A program made the position numbers and the translations under genes. This document shows positions 1 through 7,791 of a stretch of DNA of 64,000 nucleotides, one piece after another. How positions within the stretch are numbered: position 1 is the stretch's first letter; each line of letters begins with the position of its first letter. Source of the DNA: Paenibacillus gyeongsangnamensis (GTDB lineage Bacteria; Bacillota; Bacilli; Paenibacillales; NBRC-103111); the NCBI RefSeq assembly GCF_027533625.1, contig NZ_JAQAGZ010000002.1:62001-126000 (forward strand). The letters are read 5' to 3'. The notes below the pieces were generated by a model that saw only the letters and a program-made list of their open reading frames with translations, made no database searches and was not told where the DNA came from.

Positions 1-1838
1 TAAAGATCCATGAACACTTGTATATCATGATCGATAAGTGCAAGACAAAGATATAATTCCAACGAATGAACCGGGAACTTCAATCTTCCAATGGGGGTTG
101 TCTCACCGCCCAACTTATGGAGAATGGCAGTTAAAGCTTGTTCCCGCTCCTTCATTGTTCGAGCTTGCAGCATTTTCGCTACATCTGCATAGATATGGTG
201 CTCCAGTGGATGGTCCGCATAGTTACGTAACTCCTGTTCGATTCTCTCCCGATTTTGTTCATCCTTGGCGAAAGCACCACTTATGCGATAAGCTTCGGTA
301 GAGAGCCGTAATAGCTTCCGATACAAAAACTGAGCGAATTCTGGTGATAAATTCAATGTACGATATACGCCGCGACGGATGGTACTTTCAAGGCGATTCA
401 GGACATCCATCCAGTCTTGTACAACCTCGTCATGGGCATACTTTCCATAATGGCCTATCGTTTTACGGAAAGATTCTAACAAGGTCTTCTCAAAGAGGTG
501 CTGGGAGTTTCCAAACAAAGCAATCTCGGAGACAAAGGAATCGTCGAATTGCTTCTGAACCGCATCGGCTTCATCAACGAAAATGATATCTAACAAGTCA
601 TACATCGCTTCATAGATTGTTCTTTCATAAGGGTCCAGCATAACCGGTAGTTTTGTTTTCAATATGCTTGCTGAGGTTGTAACCCATACTTCGGCATGGA
701 TCAGGGCTGCGAAATCGCGATAGATTCCGCAACTGGCAGCATAGGGGCATACGCACTTTTTCTCCTGCTGTATTAACTGACGACATGGATAATCTGTCGT
801 ATCTTCGTGGTCACTGGCAAGGGCATGGATGATGCAAAAATCGGATACATGTCGGAGTTCCAGATAAGAGTCCTGCCCCCAATCCGTTACATCCCGAATC
901 TGATGGCGACGGGCTGATATATAGTCTTTCTGATGTTTACGACGGCCCGATCTTCCAATTACAGGAACAGCGTTAATGCCCAATAAACGAAGTTCCTTAA
1001 CCCGATTTAATACTTGGGGAACACTGCCCTCGATAAATCCGATACGAGCCCCCTCTCGGACTAATCGATCCGTCTCCAACACCATAAATGTGGATTTTCC
1101 GGATCCTAGTCCCCCCACGATATGCTGTAATCCCTTATACTCAAACTGCCGAATACTAGGGTTTGTCAGTGATTTTAGTTTAAGGCCAATTCCTGCCCTT
1201 TCCTTCCATTCCGATGCTGCCGAAGCTTCTCGCATCCCCTCAGTCTGATAAGTATGTTCGTCTCCGAGTTGAAGTGTAAATTTCCCCTTCGGTCTGTACC
1301 TCGGAAATGTTGACGTACTAACCAACAGCGATGGAATTTCTCCACCATAACGAATGGATTCTTGGTCCTGGTTATATTTGTTGTAGTGGAACTTGCCTGC
1401 TGTAGCAAAGCGTATGTCTTTTGACTGATGGGCAACAGGTTGTTCTAATATTTGCGAGTACCATTTCTTGCGATCAGAGAACAAGGCAGGAGTCCGGAGT
1501 CTCCAATGTCTACCGTCGATTTCGTATAATCTATATTCATCCGAAACTTCTTGATATCGTTCGAATAAGTTGTCCCATGTCATCCTCGAGCGAATAGAAC
1601 TATATAAAACTCTTAGACGGTGCGCAATTTCCTTCCGAGCATGCTTAGGAAGAATAGGAGAATCATAACCTGATAAAATCGAATATCCCTCGCGGATATC
1701 CATGGAAGGATCGATCATCAAACATCCCGTGACGAACAATTCGACAGTATAAATGGTTTCAATGTTTTGCCGCGGCAATCCAGACGGCAAGAGACGTGGA
1801 AGGAACGGCTCAAAATAAGTCCAATACGATACTCTCAT
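1..1838 (-). CDS. DinG/XPD-like Fe-S helicase, probable pPIWI-RE island helicase (partial, C-terminus outside window)
   Basis: The reading frame is open without a stop from an ATG at 1838 to the left edge, giving about 612 visible residues. A P-loop GGLGSGKST lies near residue 245. A cysteine group (PC..., KCVCPYAASCG) near residues 349-368 fits the four-Cys Fe-S cluster of XPD/DinG helicases. The DEAD-type motif II, VDEADA, lies near residue 421. The first ~240 residues match no domain I can name and would correspond to the extra N-terminal domain of the pPIWI-RE helicase. The ATG overlaps the stop of the upstream nuclease gene (ATGA), so translation is probably coupled. In the pPIWI-RE three-gene island a helicase of this kind travels with a Zn-ribbon REase and a PIWI protein; the PIWI gene would lie beyond the left edge. 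Helicase assignment is firm, island assignment is inference. Confidence 0.68.
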   Translation of the reverse strand, partial: MRVSYWTYFEPFLPRLLPSGLPRQNIETIYTVELFVTGCLMIDPSMDIREGYSILSGYDSPILPKHARKEIAHRLRVLYSSIRSRMTWDNLFERYQEVSDEYRLYEIDGRHWRLRTPALFSDRKKWYSQILEQPVAHQSKDIRFATAGKFHYNKYNQDQESIRYGGEIPSLLVSTSTFPRYRPKGKFTLQLGDEHTYQTEGMREASAASEWKERAGIGLKLKSLTNPSIRQFEYKGLQHIVGGLGSGKSTFMVLETDRLVREGARIGFIEGSVPQVLNRVKELRLLGINAVPVIGRSGRRKHQKDYISARRHQIRDVTDWGQDSYLELRHVSDFCIIHALASDHEDTTDYPCRQLIQQEKKCVCPYAASCGIYRDFAALIHAEVWVTTSASILKTKLPVMLDPYERTIYEAMYDLLDIIFVDEADAVQKQFDDSFVSEIALFGNSQHLFEKTLLESFRKTIGHYGKYAHDEVVQDWMDVLNRLESTIRRGVYRTLNLSPEFAQFLYRKLLRLSTEAYRISGAFAKDEQNRERIEQELRNYADHPLEHHIYADVAKMLQARTMKEREQALTAILHKLGGETTPIGRLKFPVHSLELYLCLALIDHDIQVFMDL

Positions 1839-2899
1839 CTCTTCCTTGCTCCCCCTGCCAGATGCTTCTGCACATCCTGCTCATTTATGACTTTCAGATG
1901 ACTCGCATGGGCCATGAGTGCTTGTGTAACGAGCCTTGAATAACCGGGGTATATTTTCGTTCGGTATTGTGGAATGACAATATATACATGTGGGTCTCGA
2001 TATTTCTCCAGTTGGTGGGGTTGCATTTTATTGAAAAAGTTAGCTAGATGTAGGGGATGCTTAAAATCTTTCATATCCAGATAAACGATATGCGTGTCCA
2101 ATTCAACAGCCAGATCGAAGCGATCTACTTGCGGAAAAAGTGTAACCTTGTAACCTTTCTTCGTTAACCAATCTTTAGCTGCAAGTTCCGCCAGCCCTGG
2201 CAGCATGGTGTAACGATAAATTCCGTAACGCAATCGATGCATGGGCTCCGGGGTTTCCCATTTCTTAATCTCTCCGCGACTTGCGATTTTCCCGCAAAGG
2301 TCTTCGGTTCCACATTGCCAGTGATTATTTCGAAACTCCAGCGTCCATCCGCATCGTGGACATATGCGATATCGTTCTAAATCGTCCGTTATTTCTTCAA
2401 AGCAGCGACCTAGCCATTTCATCAGTTCCGTATCCTTAAGCTCCAACCCAAACTCCATCAAACGATATGCAGGTATTACCGGATTGGTGATAAGGAACGC
2501 TCGAAGTTTCCTGTACTTCTCCTCTAACATAGGCATTGTCCCCCGGCAGTAGCGCAATATCTCAACTATTTCTTGTGTCTGCGCTTCTTCCGGTGAATCG
2601 TACATGAATTTAAACTCACGTGCATCTGGCGACAGGCCCAGGTCTGGAATCAAGAGCGGCGCTTCCTGTGGATAGATACCAGCTACTGAAATCCCCCATT
2701 CTTCTGCCGGTTTTTGCAACAATTGAATCAGCGAAGGCAAATCGATGGGCGCTTCTTTTCCCTCCAACATTAGTAGGCGAACAATCTGCATATGCCCTTG
2801 ACGCAACAGAGCCGGCGGCTCACCGAGTTTATTCCCCCATTGTTCCAACCCGGCGATTATATTCAGTAGACAATCTCTTACGGCTTGATCCTTCTCCAT
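1835..2899 (-). CDS. Zn-ribbon restriction-endonuclease-fold protein, pPIWI-RE-associated type
   Basis: This 354-residue protein has three parts. Residues 1-170 are a mostly helical domain without a recognised motif. Residues 180-202 carry a zinc ribbon with Cys at 180, 183, 196 and 202. Residues ~235-310 look like a PD-(D/E)xK nuclease core: an acidic residue near E238, D262 in RFDLAV, then D275-M-K277 at the end of a hydrophobic strand. The combination Zn ribbon plus REase fold directly upstream of an Fe-S helicase is that of the predicted nuclease of the pPIWI-RE island. The ATG at 2899 follows an AGGTGG-type ribosome binding site and lies 21 bp after ydbT, so it is probably in the same transcript. 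Another restriction-type DNase role is possible; the catalytic motif is clear. Confidence 0.66.
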   Translation of the reverse strand: MEKDQAVRDCLLNIIAGLEQWGNKLGEPPALLRQGHMQIVRLLMLEGKEAPIDLPSLIQLLQKPAEEWGISVAGIYPQEAPLLIPDLGLSPDAREFKFMYDSPEEAQTQEIVEILRYCRGTMPMLEEKYRKLRAFLITNPVIPAYRLMEFGLELKDTELMKWLGRCFEEITDDLERYRICPRCGWTLEFRNNHWQCGTEDLCGKIASRGEIKKWETPEPMHRLRYGIYRYTMLPGLAELAAKDWLTKKGYKVTLFPQVDRFDLAVELDTHIVYLDMKDFKHPLHLANFFNKMQPHQLEKYRDPHVYIVIPQYRTKIYPGYSRLVTQALMAHASHLKVINEQDVQKHLAGGARKR

Positions 2900-2920
2900 T
2901 TGAACACCACCTCAAATAGA

Positions 2921-4357
2921 CTAATATCTCTTATTCTTATACCACCTTAGAATCTCGTCGCAGTATTGTTTCGTCATCCCGGCTATACGGTATTCCCGTA
3001 CGTTCGCAGGAGAATCGATGTCCATTTCCAGCTGATAAACACGAAATAATCTCTGCCACCATGATTGTCTGATACTTATGGATTCTACGGATTCACGCAA
3101 GAGGTACACAGTCGTCTGGTTGAAGCCTGCTTTGCGTAACATGAACAAGTTCACGGCTATTTCCCATTTCGTATTAACATAGACGTACGTCATGTATTTG
3201 TAGACGATGTAAAGGACCGGAACGATTGTCAAATACAATAAGGTGAAATAACAACCAACAATGATACCTAATACTAGCAACGAGATAACTGGAATAGCTG
3301 TAGCAAATTTCGCGTTTCGGTGTAAAGCTCGCTCGAGAGTTTGAAGTTGAAACTCGGGAAGCAACCGACCCAGCACTTCGACCAGTTCCGATGTATGGAT
3401 GGAAGGAATCAGCAATTTGACTCTCCGCTCCCCTGAATATCCGACGCAATCCATGCATACCGAGGCATATCCGTACAAACGCCCAATCATCAGCTCCTTT
3501 ATTTGAATGGATTGGATACGTTCCACCTGAATCTGTACCGATTTACGTTCCATCCAACCATGATGAATAGAAATCACATCTCCAGCTCTTGTGAGATGCC
3601 AACCTTTATAACGAAATTGTGCCATCCCTATAGAGAACAGCCAAGTAACGATTACGCATATCCCCAAGTAGGCTACCAAATACAGTGCCACTTCTATACT
3701 GTCATCTAAGGTTATCCGGCTCCAAGTCTCTTTCTTGAATAGTTCCATGAAGCTGACTTCTTCCTCTTCCGGTGTAGGGAATAACCAACTCCACAAATGT
3801 TGAATGACAGCGATTGTGACAGGAAGTCCTAGCCAGAATGTATTTGAGCTCATGGACAGCATCATAATTTCTTTTCTGGTCACATGATGTTCTATGGTTA
3901 AAGGGATCACACTTTGGTTTTCGATAAGCCTTATTGATTTCTTGAGCAACTCCGCCATCTTTTGGGATGTAACCAAGCGGGCATCGGCATCAGCATTGGA
4001 ATCGCTCGTTTGAAGTTCAACATTGGCGATCCCGAGCAGCCGATACAACCAGCTTTGCTCGATTCTTATGTTATTGATTTTCATGAACGGGATCGTTCTT
4101 TGTGTTACAGTAAATACACCTTTGGTAATATGCAATTCCTTGAAATCCAACTGATAGGTTTCTCTAAACCAAGAAAGAATCGACCAACAACCTGTCACAA
4201 CGCCGTAAACCGTGGCTACGAGATATACCCAATCAGGCTGTTGCCCGGTTCCTGCCCGAATCTCGTTATATAGAAACGCGGCAAGAGGAATAATCGAATA
4301 CCGGATTTGACTGTATATCTTATAGATGACGGTAATTGGATGATGCCGTTTAATCAT
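2921..4357 (-). CDS. ydbT: Bacterial PH-domain (bPH2) membrane protein, YdbT family
   Basis: About 478 residues with several hydrophobic segments alternating with three bPH2 (formerly DUF304) domains, the layout and length of Bacillus subtilis YdbT. N-terminal transmembrane stretches lie near residues 15-65, another pair near 165-235 and a pair near 350-390. The ATG at 4357 is preferred over 4366 because GAGG stands nine bases before it. The gene overlaps the end of ydbS. In B. subtilis YdbST acts in resistance to envelope-active antimicrobials; that function is family knowledge and is not shown here. The location upstream of the nuclease and helicase genes on the same strand, with almost no spacing, suggests one transcript. 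Confidence 0.82.
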   Translation of the reverse strand: MIKRHHPITVIYKIYSQIRYSIIPLAAFLYNEIRAGTGQQPDWVYLVATVYGVVTGCWSILSWFRETYQLDFKELHITKGVFTVTQRTIPFMKINNIRIEQSWLYRLLGIANVELQTSDSNADADARLVTSQKMAELLKKSIRLIENQSVIPLTIEHHVTRKEIMMLSMSSNTFWLGLPVTIAVIQHLWSWLFPTPEEEEVSFMELFKKETWSRITLDDSIEVALYLVAYLGICVIVTWLFSIGMAQFRYKGWHLTRAGDVISIHHGWMERKSVQIQVERIQSIQIKELMIGRLYGYASVCMDCVGYSGERRVKLLIPSIHTSELVEVLGRLLPEFQLQTLERALHRNAKFATAIPVISLLVLGIIVGCYFTLLYLTIVPVLYIVYKYMTYVYVNTKWEIAVNLFMLRKAGFNQTTVYLLRESVESISIRQSWWQRLFRVYQLEMDIDSPANVREYRIAGMTKQYCDEILRWYKNKRY

Positions 4358-4841
4358 AATAAGCATCCTCGTTGTCTAATTTAGAAAGTTCTATGATTTG
4401 TCTGCGCAGCCGAACAGCGTCCTCTTCAGTCAGTCCCACAATAAAGTGATGGTCCCCTGCCGTTGTAATGGTTAGCTCGGATAGGCCCAGCCGTTTGGCA
4501 AGCATGTCTTGTTCTTGATCCACATGCTGCACCCGGCTAAGCGGAATAATGGAGGAGTTATCCGACCAGACATTCCCCCATCGGATCATCAGTTCGTCGT
4601 CACCTAAGAGATAGCTTCTTCGAGAGTATTTTCTATAGGCACCGAAACAAATGAAGGTGAATCCCTTGATGAAGAAAAATGATATCGCCAGACAGGAAAT
4701 CATGGTTAACCAGCCCCAGGCAGGTAACCAAAATGTCCGGATTATTAACGGGATGCAACTGATCAGGATCCATTTGAACGTATATAAGCCGTAATTAATT
4801 TGCCAATATCGAATGACTTTCGGGTGAAGTTTTTGTTCCAC
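4350..4841 (-). CDS. ydbS: Bacterial PH-domain (bPH2) membrane protein, YdbS family
   Basis: 163 residues with two adjacent transmembrane helices near residues 25-70 followed by one bPH2 domain containing the family-typical PLSRVQHVDQ segment near residue 105. Size and order match YdbS, the usual partner of YdbT. The start is a GTG at 4841 behind GGAG. The gene heads an apparent operon of four genes on the minus strand (ydbS, ydbT, nuclease, helicase). A LexA-type box lies 65-78 bp upstream. Confidence 0.82.
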   Translation of the reverse strand: MEQKLHPKVIRYWQINYGLYTFKWILISCIPLIIRTFWLPAWGWLTMISCLAISFFFIKGFTFICFGAYRKYSRRSYLLGDDELMIRWGNVWSDNSSIIPLSRVQHVDQEQDMLAKRLGLSELTITTAGDHHFIVGLTEEDAVRLRRQIIELSKLDNEDAYYD

Positions 4842-4905
4842 TTAACCAACTCCTATGGCAGTTCTAATAACAATATATCAAAGCGCATTGACACTAGATT
4901 GTCAG

Positions 4906-4919
4906 CGAACAAGTGTTCG
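4906..4919. promoter_or_regulatory. Candidate LexA (SOS) box upstream of the ydbS-nuclease-helicase operon
   Basis: The palindrome CGAACAAGTGTTCG fits the Gram-positive LexA/DinR box CGAAC-N4-GTTC. It lies 65 bp upstream of the ydbS start, in the position of a promoter operator. No other gene start is close on that side, because a terminator at 4934-4961 closes the neighbouring unit. LexA control of this operon is inference. Confidence 0.55.
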
Positions 4920-4933
4920 AAAAAAAAACAAAA

Positions 4934-4961
4934 AAAACGACTAATCAAACATAGTCGTTTT
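4934..4961 (-). terminator. Rho-independent terminator
   Basis: Inverted repeat AAAACGACTA / TAGTCGTTTT with an eight-base loop. On the minus strand it is followed by a T-rich tract (the A-run at 4921-4937). It sits just downstream of the kinase fragment at 4975-5285 and insulates the operon that starts with ydbS. Confidence 0.8.
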
Positions 4962-4974
4962 CATCTCTTGCTTG

Positions 4975-5285
4975 TTAGAAGGATTCATTCCATTTTTCCT
5001 TAATGCTGTGAATCCAGGATGGAACAGATTCAATCAGACTAGAACACACACCGCGTTCTGCTTGCAAAACAATTTGACCGGAAGTTGTGCTATTGTCAAT
5101 GACAACCAGTTGATCGATGAGATCAATATGGGAAAGCAGATTTCGAATGGAAGTTGTATGCCTTCTAATTATGTCTTCAGTCGGAATGTCATGACCGCCA
5201 TTTCGAACCCTTGCAGCAACACGCTCGATGTTTAGTCGGTAATCACCAACCCCCACGTAAAGCATGGTCACCCCGAAACCGTTCG
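4975..5285 (-). pseudogene. C-terminal half of a zeta-toxin-like P-loop kinase (5' part at 20.4-20.6 kb)
   Basis: The minus strand encodes NGFGVTMLYVGVGDYRLNIE, then a GGHDIPTEDIIRRH block and a C-terminal tail. This is the second half of the chromosomal zeta-toxin / UDP-GlcNAc-kinase-like family found in Firmicutes. The P-loop half is absent. Homology starts at the CG dinucleotide 5284-5285; a possible ATG at 5313 lies outside the homologous part. The missing first half is found intact at 20364-20648 on the same strand, ending within a codon of where this piece begins. It should have no kinase activity on its own. Confidence 0.75.
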
Positions 5286-5454
5286 TGAAAATGTATAAAA
5301 GAAAAATCGGCATGTCGTTTACGTTTAATGTATTCTTGGAGCCAAGGGGATGTAGAATTCCTGATTGAACTTGCTGACGAAGTCCATACGATTAGGACAA
5401 ACTTTTGCGCTGGAATTCAACGTCATGCTCCTTCGATGACGCTTCGTGCGAGCG

Positions 5455-5474
5455 GGCGAACCCCGGGGTTCGCC
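5455..5474. repeat. 20-bp perfect palindrome, first copy of an intergenic repeat
   Basis: GGCGAACCCCGGGGTTCGCC is a perfect palindrome. The segment from 5453 to 5471 recurs at about 6239-6257. A shorter related string (CGCTTCGTGCG then GCGG) occurs at 5439-5455 and again near 19587-19603. All copies are close to the borders of the inserted region, so they look like dispersed intergenic repeats brought in or left by rearrangement. Confidence 0.6.
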
Positions 5475-5492
5475 TCTTCGGGGCTCAACCAA

Positions 5493-5522
5493 ATAAAAAA
5501 TCCACGATGTTGGTCGTGGATT
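5493..5522 (-). terminator. Rho-independent terminator
   Basis: AATCCACGA / TCGTGGATT with a six-base loop, followed on the minus strand by TTTTTTA. It lies about 70 bp downstream of the DUF3995 pseudogene and would end its transcript. Confidence 0.75.
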
Positions 5523-5590
5523 AACTTGTTTATATTGGCAGATCAAATGTCCTAGCCTATGGTGGGGAAAGTGCTACTCAGGACAAACTA

Positions 5591-6048
5591 TCATTTTTTG
5601 CTAAATCCAGCTAGTACATAAAAGCTTCCACCGATAACCCAGAACGGCTCCCAGAATAGGAGCCTCCATTTTATCGCATAAGTATCCAAATCAAAATCCA
5701 ATACGTTAATCGCTGCAAGGGAAATTGTAATAAAATTTCCCACTCCACACAAAATCATAAAGATTCCAGCTGAAATACAAATAAACGATAACCATCTTCT
5801 TATCTTTGTACAAGAACTTCTGCTTCTAATCAAACATAATAAAAGAAGCACGCCTCCTAATTTGACAACCCCTGTTGCCCAAACTACTGGAATAAATCCT
5901 GGGTCCCGGTTCAGCGCCAATTGATATATTTTCCTCCCAATGATTTAACCCCGATCATTCCGCCGGCAGCCCAGTAAAAACTCATTATGGTAAAAAGCAA
6001 TGTCCATACAATACCGGCATAGATAAACCATGTTGTACGCAATCTCAT
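5591..6048 (-). pseudogene. DUF3995-type small membrane protein, frameshifted
   Basis: From an ATG at 6048 behind a GAGGG ribosome binding site the frame encodes a first transmembrane helix ending WAAGGMIGVKSLGG, then hits a stop near 5910. The rest of the family sequence (KIYQLALNRDPGFIP onward, three more hydrophobic segments) continues in another frame to 5591. The switch falls at an AAAA run near 5928-5932; one more A restores a single frame of about 152 residues, the usual family size. It is either a real one-base deletion or a homopolymer sequencing error. Function of the family is unknown. Confidence 0.7.
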
Positions 6049-6238
6049 TTCATTTTTACCCTCATTTAATTTGCGTATAGAATTATTTTATCGATGGTAT
6101 GTAGTCATGCTTCCATCCATTATAATTTTTTTTGAGGGGAAGTCGAATCGCCGAAGCAGATCCCAGCGGTAGATTCAGACGCCGTACTCCTACACTTGAT
6201 GTATTTCCTTCGGAGCCAACTCACCCATTCCGTACCCG

Positions 6239-6258
6239 CGGGCGAACCCCGGGGTTCA
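6239..6258. repeat. Second copy of the GCGAACCCCGGGGTTC palindromic repeat
   Basis: The bases from about 6239 repeat 19-20 bases of the copy at 5453-5471 and then diverge (TTCAC instead of TTCGC). The palindrome core GAACCCCGGGGTTC is intact. It lies between the DUF3995 pseudogene and the tRNA-Ala fragment. Confidence 0.55.
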
Positions 6259-6282
6259 CTCCACTCCCCCTAGAGGGCTTAT

Positions 6283-6325
6283 AAAAAAAATCCCCGGAAC
6301 CTTATTGGTTCCGAGGACTTTTTTT
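6283..6325. terminator. Bidirectional rho-independent terminator
   Basis: TCCCCGGAACC / GGTTCCGAGGA with a five-base loop, an A-run on the left and CTTTTTTT on the right, so it can act in both directions. It stands immediately 3' of the tRNA-Ala remnant, where a tRNA gene terminator is expected. Confidence 0.8.
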
Positions 6326-6383
6326 ATGGAGCCTAGGGGGATCGAACCCCCTGACCTCATCGCTGCCAGCGATGCGCTCTGCC
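6326..6383 (-). pseudogene. tRNA-Ala(GGC) 3' fragment
   Basis: On the minus strand the sequence reads from the end of the D arm (GCAGAGCGC) through the anticodon stem CATCG, loop CTGGCAG and stem CGATG (anticodon GGC), the T arm and the acceptor end TAGGCTCCA. The 5' acceptor strand and most of the D arm are missing: upstream bases read ACCCAATGGTG, not tRNA-Ala sequence. The T arm carries one extra G. A second fragment in the same orientation lies at 19678-19723. It cannot fold as a functional tRNA. Confidence 0.75.
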
Positions 6384-6670
6384 ACCATTGGGTATTACAC
6401 TACCCTAAAACTATTCACGCAATTCATTTAGAAATAGGCACATTCGTTTCCTCTTCACGGTGGTAGGCTGCAATTCCTCCACCAACAATGCCGTCCGTTT
6501 CTACATTCCAGTCGCAAGCGGTTGTATCCCATTTCTCTGGCTGCGTTGATGCTCGGAAATCCACATGGGGAATATAACCCGTTTGCGAAACTAAAATCTC
6601 GCAGCAATGTGATCGTATGGGAGATAAAATTCCCTATATCCTTCCACTAGAATTTAGTAAACAATGTGTC
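6384..6670 (-). other. Gene-poor stretch with a short degenerate coding remnant
   Basis: A minus-strand frame without start codon runs from 6633 to a TGA at 6424 and encodes about 69 residues including QTGYIPHVDFRAS, TTACDWNVETDGIVGGG and EEETNVPISK. It reads like protein but I cannot assign it; a broken flavoprotein or carbohydrate-binding gene is possible. No RNA gene or strong promoter was seen. Confidence 0.35.
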
Positions 6671-7546
6671 CTATTTTTCAAACAAACTGATCAAATATTT
6701 TCCAATGTCAGCTACATGAGCAGTCATTGTTTTACGAAGCTCAACCGGCAATGGGCTTGAAAATGCTTGAATTTCGTAAGTGAAATCCCCTTTATACTTG
6801 ATTTCTTTGAGAACACGCATCATTTGATGCCAATCTACGTGGCCATAGAACGGTGCCAAATGCTCATCTGCATGACCGTGATTGTCCGCAATATGAGTCG
6901 ACTTAAGTCGTGGCCCAATCTTGCGCAGCTCGGCAGCTTGGTCTCTTACGCTAAGATTGGCATGTCCGAAATCCCAGCATACACCAACGTTTGGACGATT
7001 TAAGGCGTCCACTAGCTCCGCCAGATCTTCTCCATTGCACGCATATACATATTCATCTTTGTCCCATTGCACCATATTTTCAAGTGATATCCCGTAACCT
7101 AGCTTTTTAGCCTCGTCCACTATAGGTCCGAAAAATTCCAAATTCATTTGCAAAAAATCCTGTCTCGAATAATTCGGCTTGTGCTGATGTAAGGGGTGAG
7201 CTACTGCCCATTCTGCTCCAAGTACACCCGAGCAAACGATAGAGCGGTGTAAAAGCTCTCTTTCCCAGCCATGATCAGTAATTCCTGGATCATTCGGATC
7301 ATACATGTGTAGATGAGTTTGCGAGAAGGTTACGCCCAGCTCATCTGCGAACTTCTTAAATTTACATATATACTCATACCAATCATCTTGCGCAATAGGA
7401 CGACCTGGTCTGCCTTGATCGCAGAAGTTAAAGTCAAAAACCTTAAAACCCGCTTCTAGACACTGCTCTAGACAGCTTTCAGGGGAAATAACTCCAAACT
7501 CGTCAAATTCTCTGTCCAATAGGTTTGTTGAGGTGGATAAACGCAT
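6671..7546 (-). CDS. Sugar phosphate isomerase/epimerase-like TIM-barrel protein
   Basis: 291 residues of the AP-endonuclease-2 / xylose-isomerase-like TIM barrel superfamily. Metal-ligand type residues can be seen in TQTHLHMYDP, WAVAHPLHQH, GISLENM, VCWDFGHANL, THIADNHGHADEHLAPFYG and FTYEIQAF, the usual His/Glu/Asp pattern of a divalent-metal sugar isomerase. The start at 7546 is set by AGGAGG about eight bases upstream; a longer frame upstream would run into the insertion sequence. Its 5' flank is cut by the IS at 7570, which separates it from the PhyH gene that probably preceded it in an operon. The substrate is unknown. The nearby heparinase-like cluster suggests a sugar or uronic acid derivative. 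Confidence 0.8.
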   Translation of the reverse strand: MRLSTSTNLLDREFDEFGVISPESCLEQCLEAGFKVFDFNFCDQGRPGRPIAQDDWYEYICKFKKFADELGVTFSQTHLHMYDPNDPGITDHGWERELLHRSIVCSGVLGAEWAVAHPLHQHKPNYSRQDFLQMNLEFFGPIVDEAKKLGYGISLENMVQWDKDEYVYACNGEDLAELVDALNRPNVGVCWDFGHANLSVRDQAAELRKIGPRLKSTHIADNHGHADEHLAPFYGHVDWHQMMRVLKEIKYKGDFTYEIQAFSSPLPVELRKTMTAHVADIGKYLISLFEK

Positions 7547-7633
7547 TGTGTAGTCCTCCTTTTTAGTAAATAGCCTCTCGGCATTCGCCGAGGCAGATGG
7601 GACAAGGGATTCCTTGAACCACCAAATATATCT

Positions 7634-7661
7634 TCCTCCTACATTCGTAGGGGGATTTTTT
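7634..7661 (+). terminator. Terminator in the left end of the IS
   Basis: TCCTCCTAC / GTAGGGGGA with loop ATTC followed by seven T. It faces the transposase gene and probably protects the element from outside transcription. Confidence 0.7.
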
Positions 7662-7791
7662 ATTTCAGCCATATTTTGAATTGGAAAAAAATCTGAAAAA
7701 GTGGCTATTTTCTTTTTAAAAAAGACTTGACAAATTCCAATTTTCTCCAAAATCGCGTGAAGGGGTATGACCCTTACTACTAGCGATTGGA

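Noticed and set aside
1..1838. Apparent frameshift or pseudogene in the helicase region
   Set aside because: Short frames near 1175-1435 suggest a break, but careful reading of the reverse complement over 1190-1215 gives one continuous frame from 1838 to the window edge.
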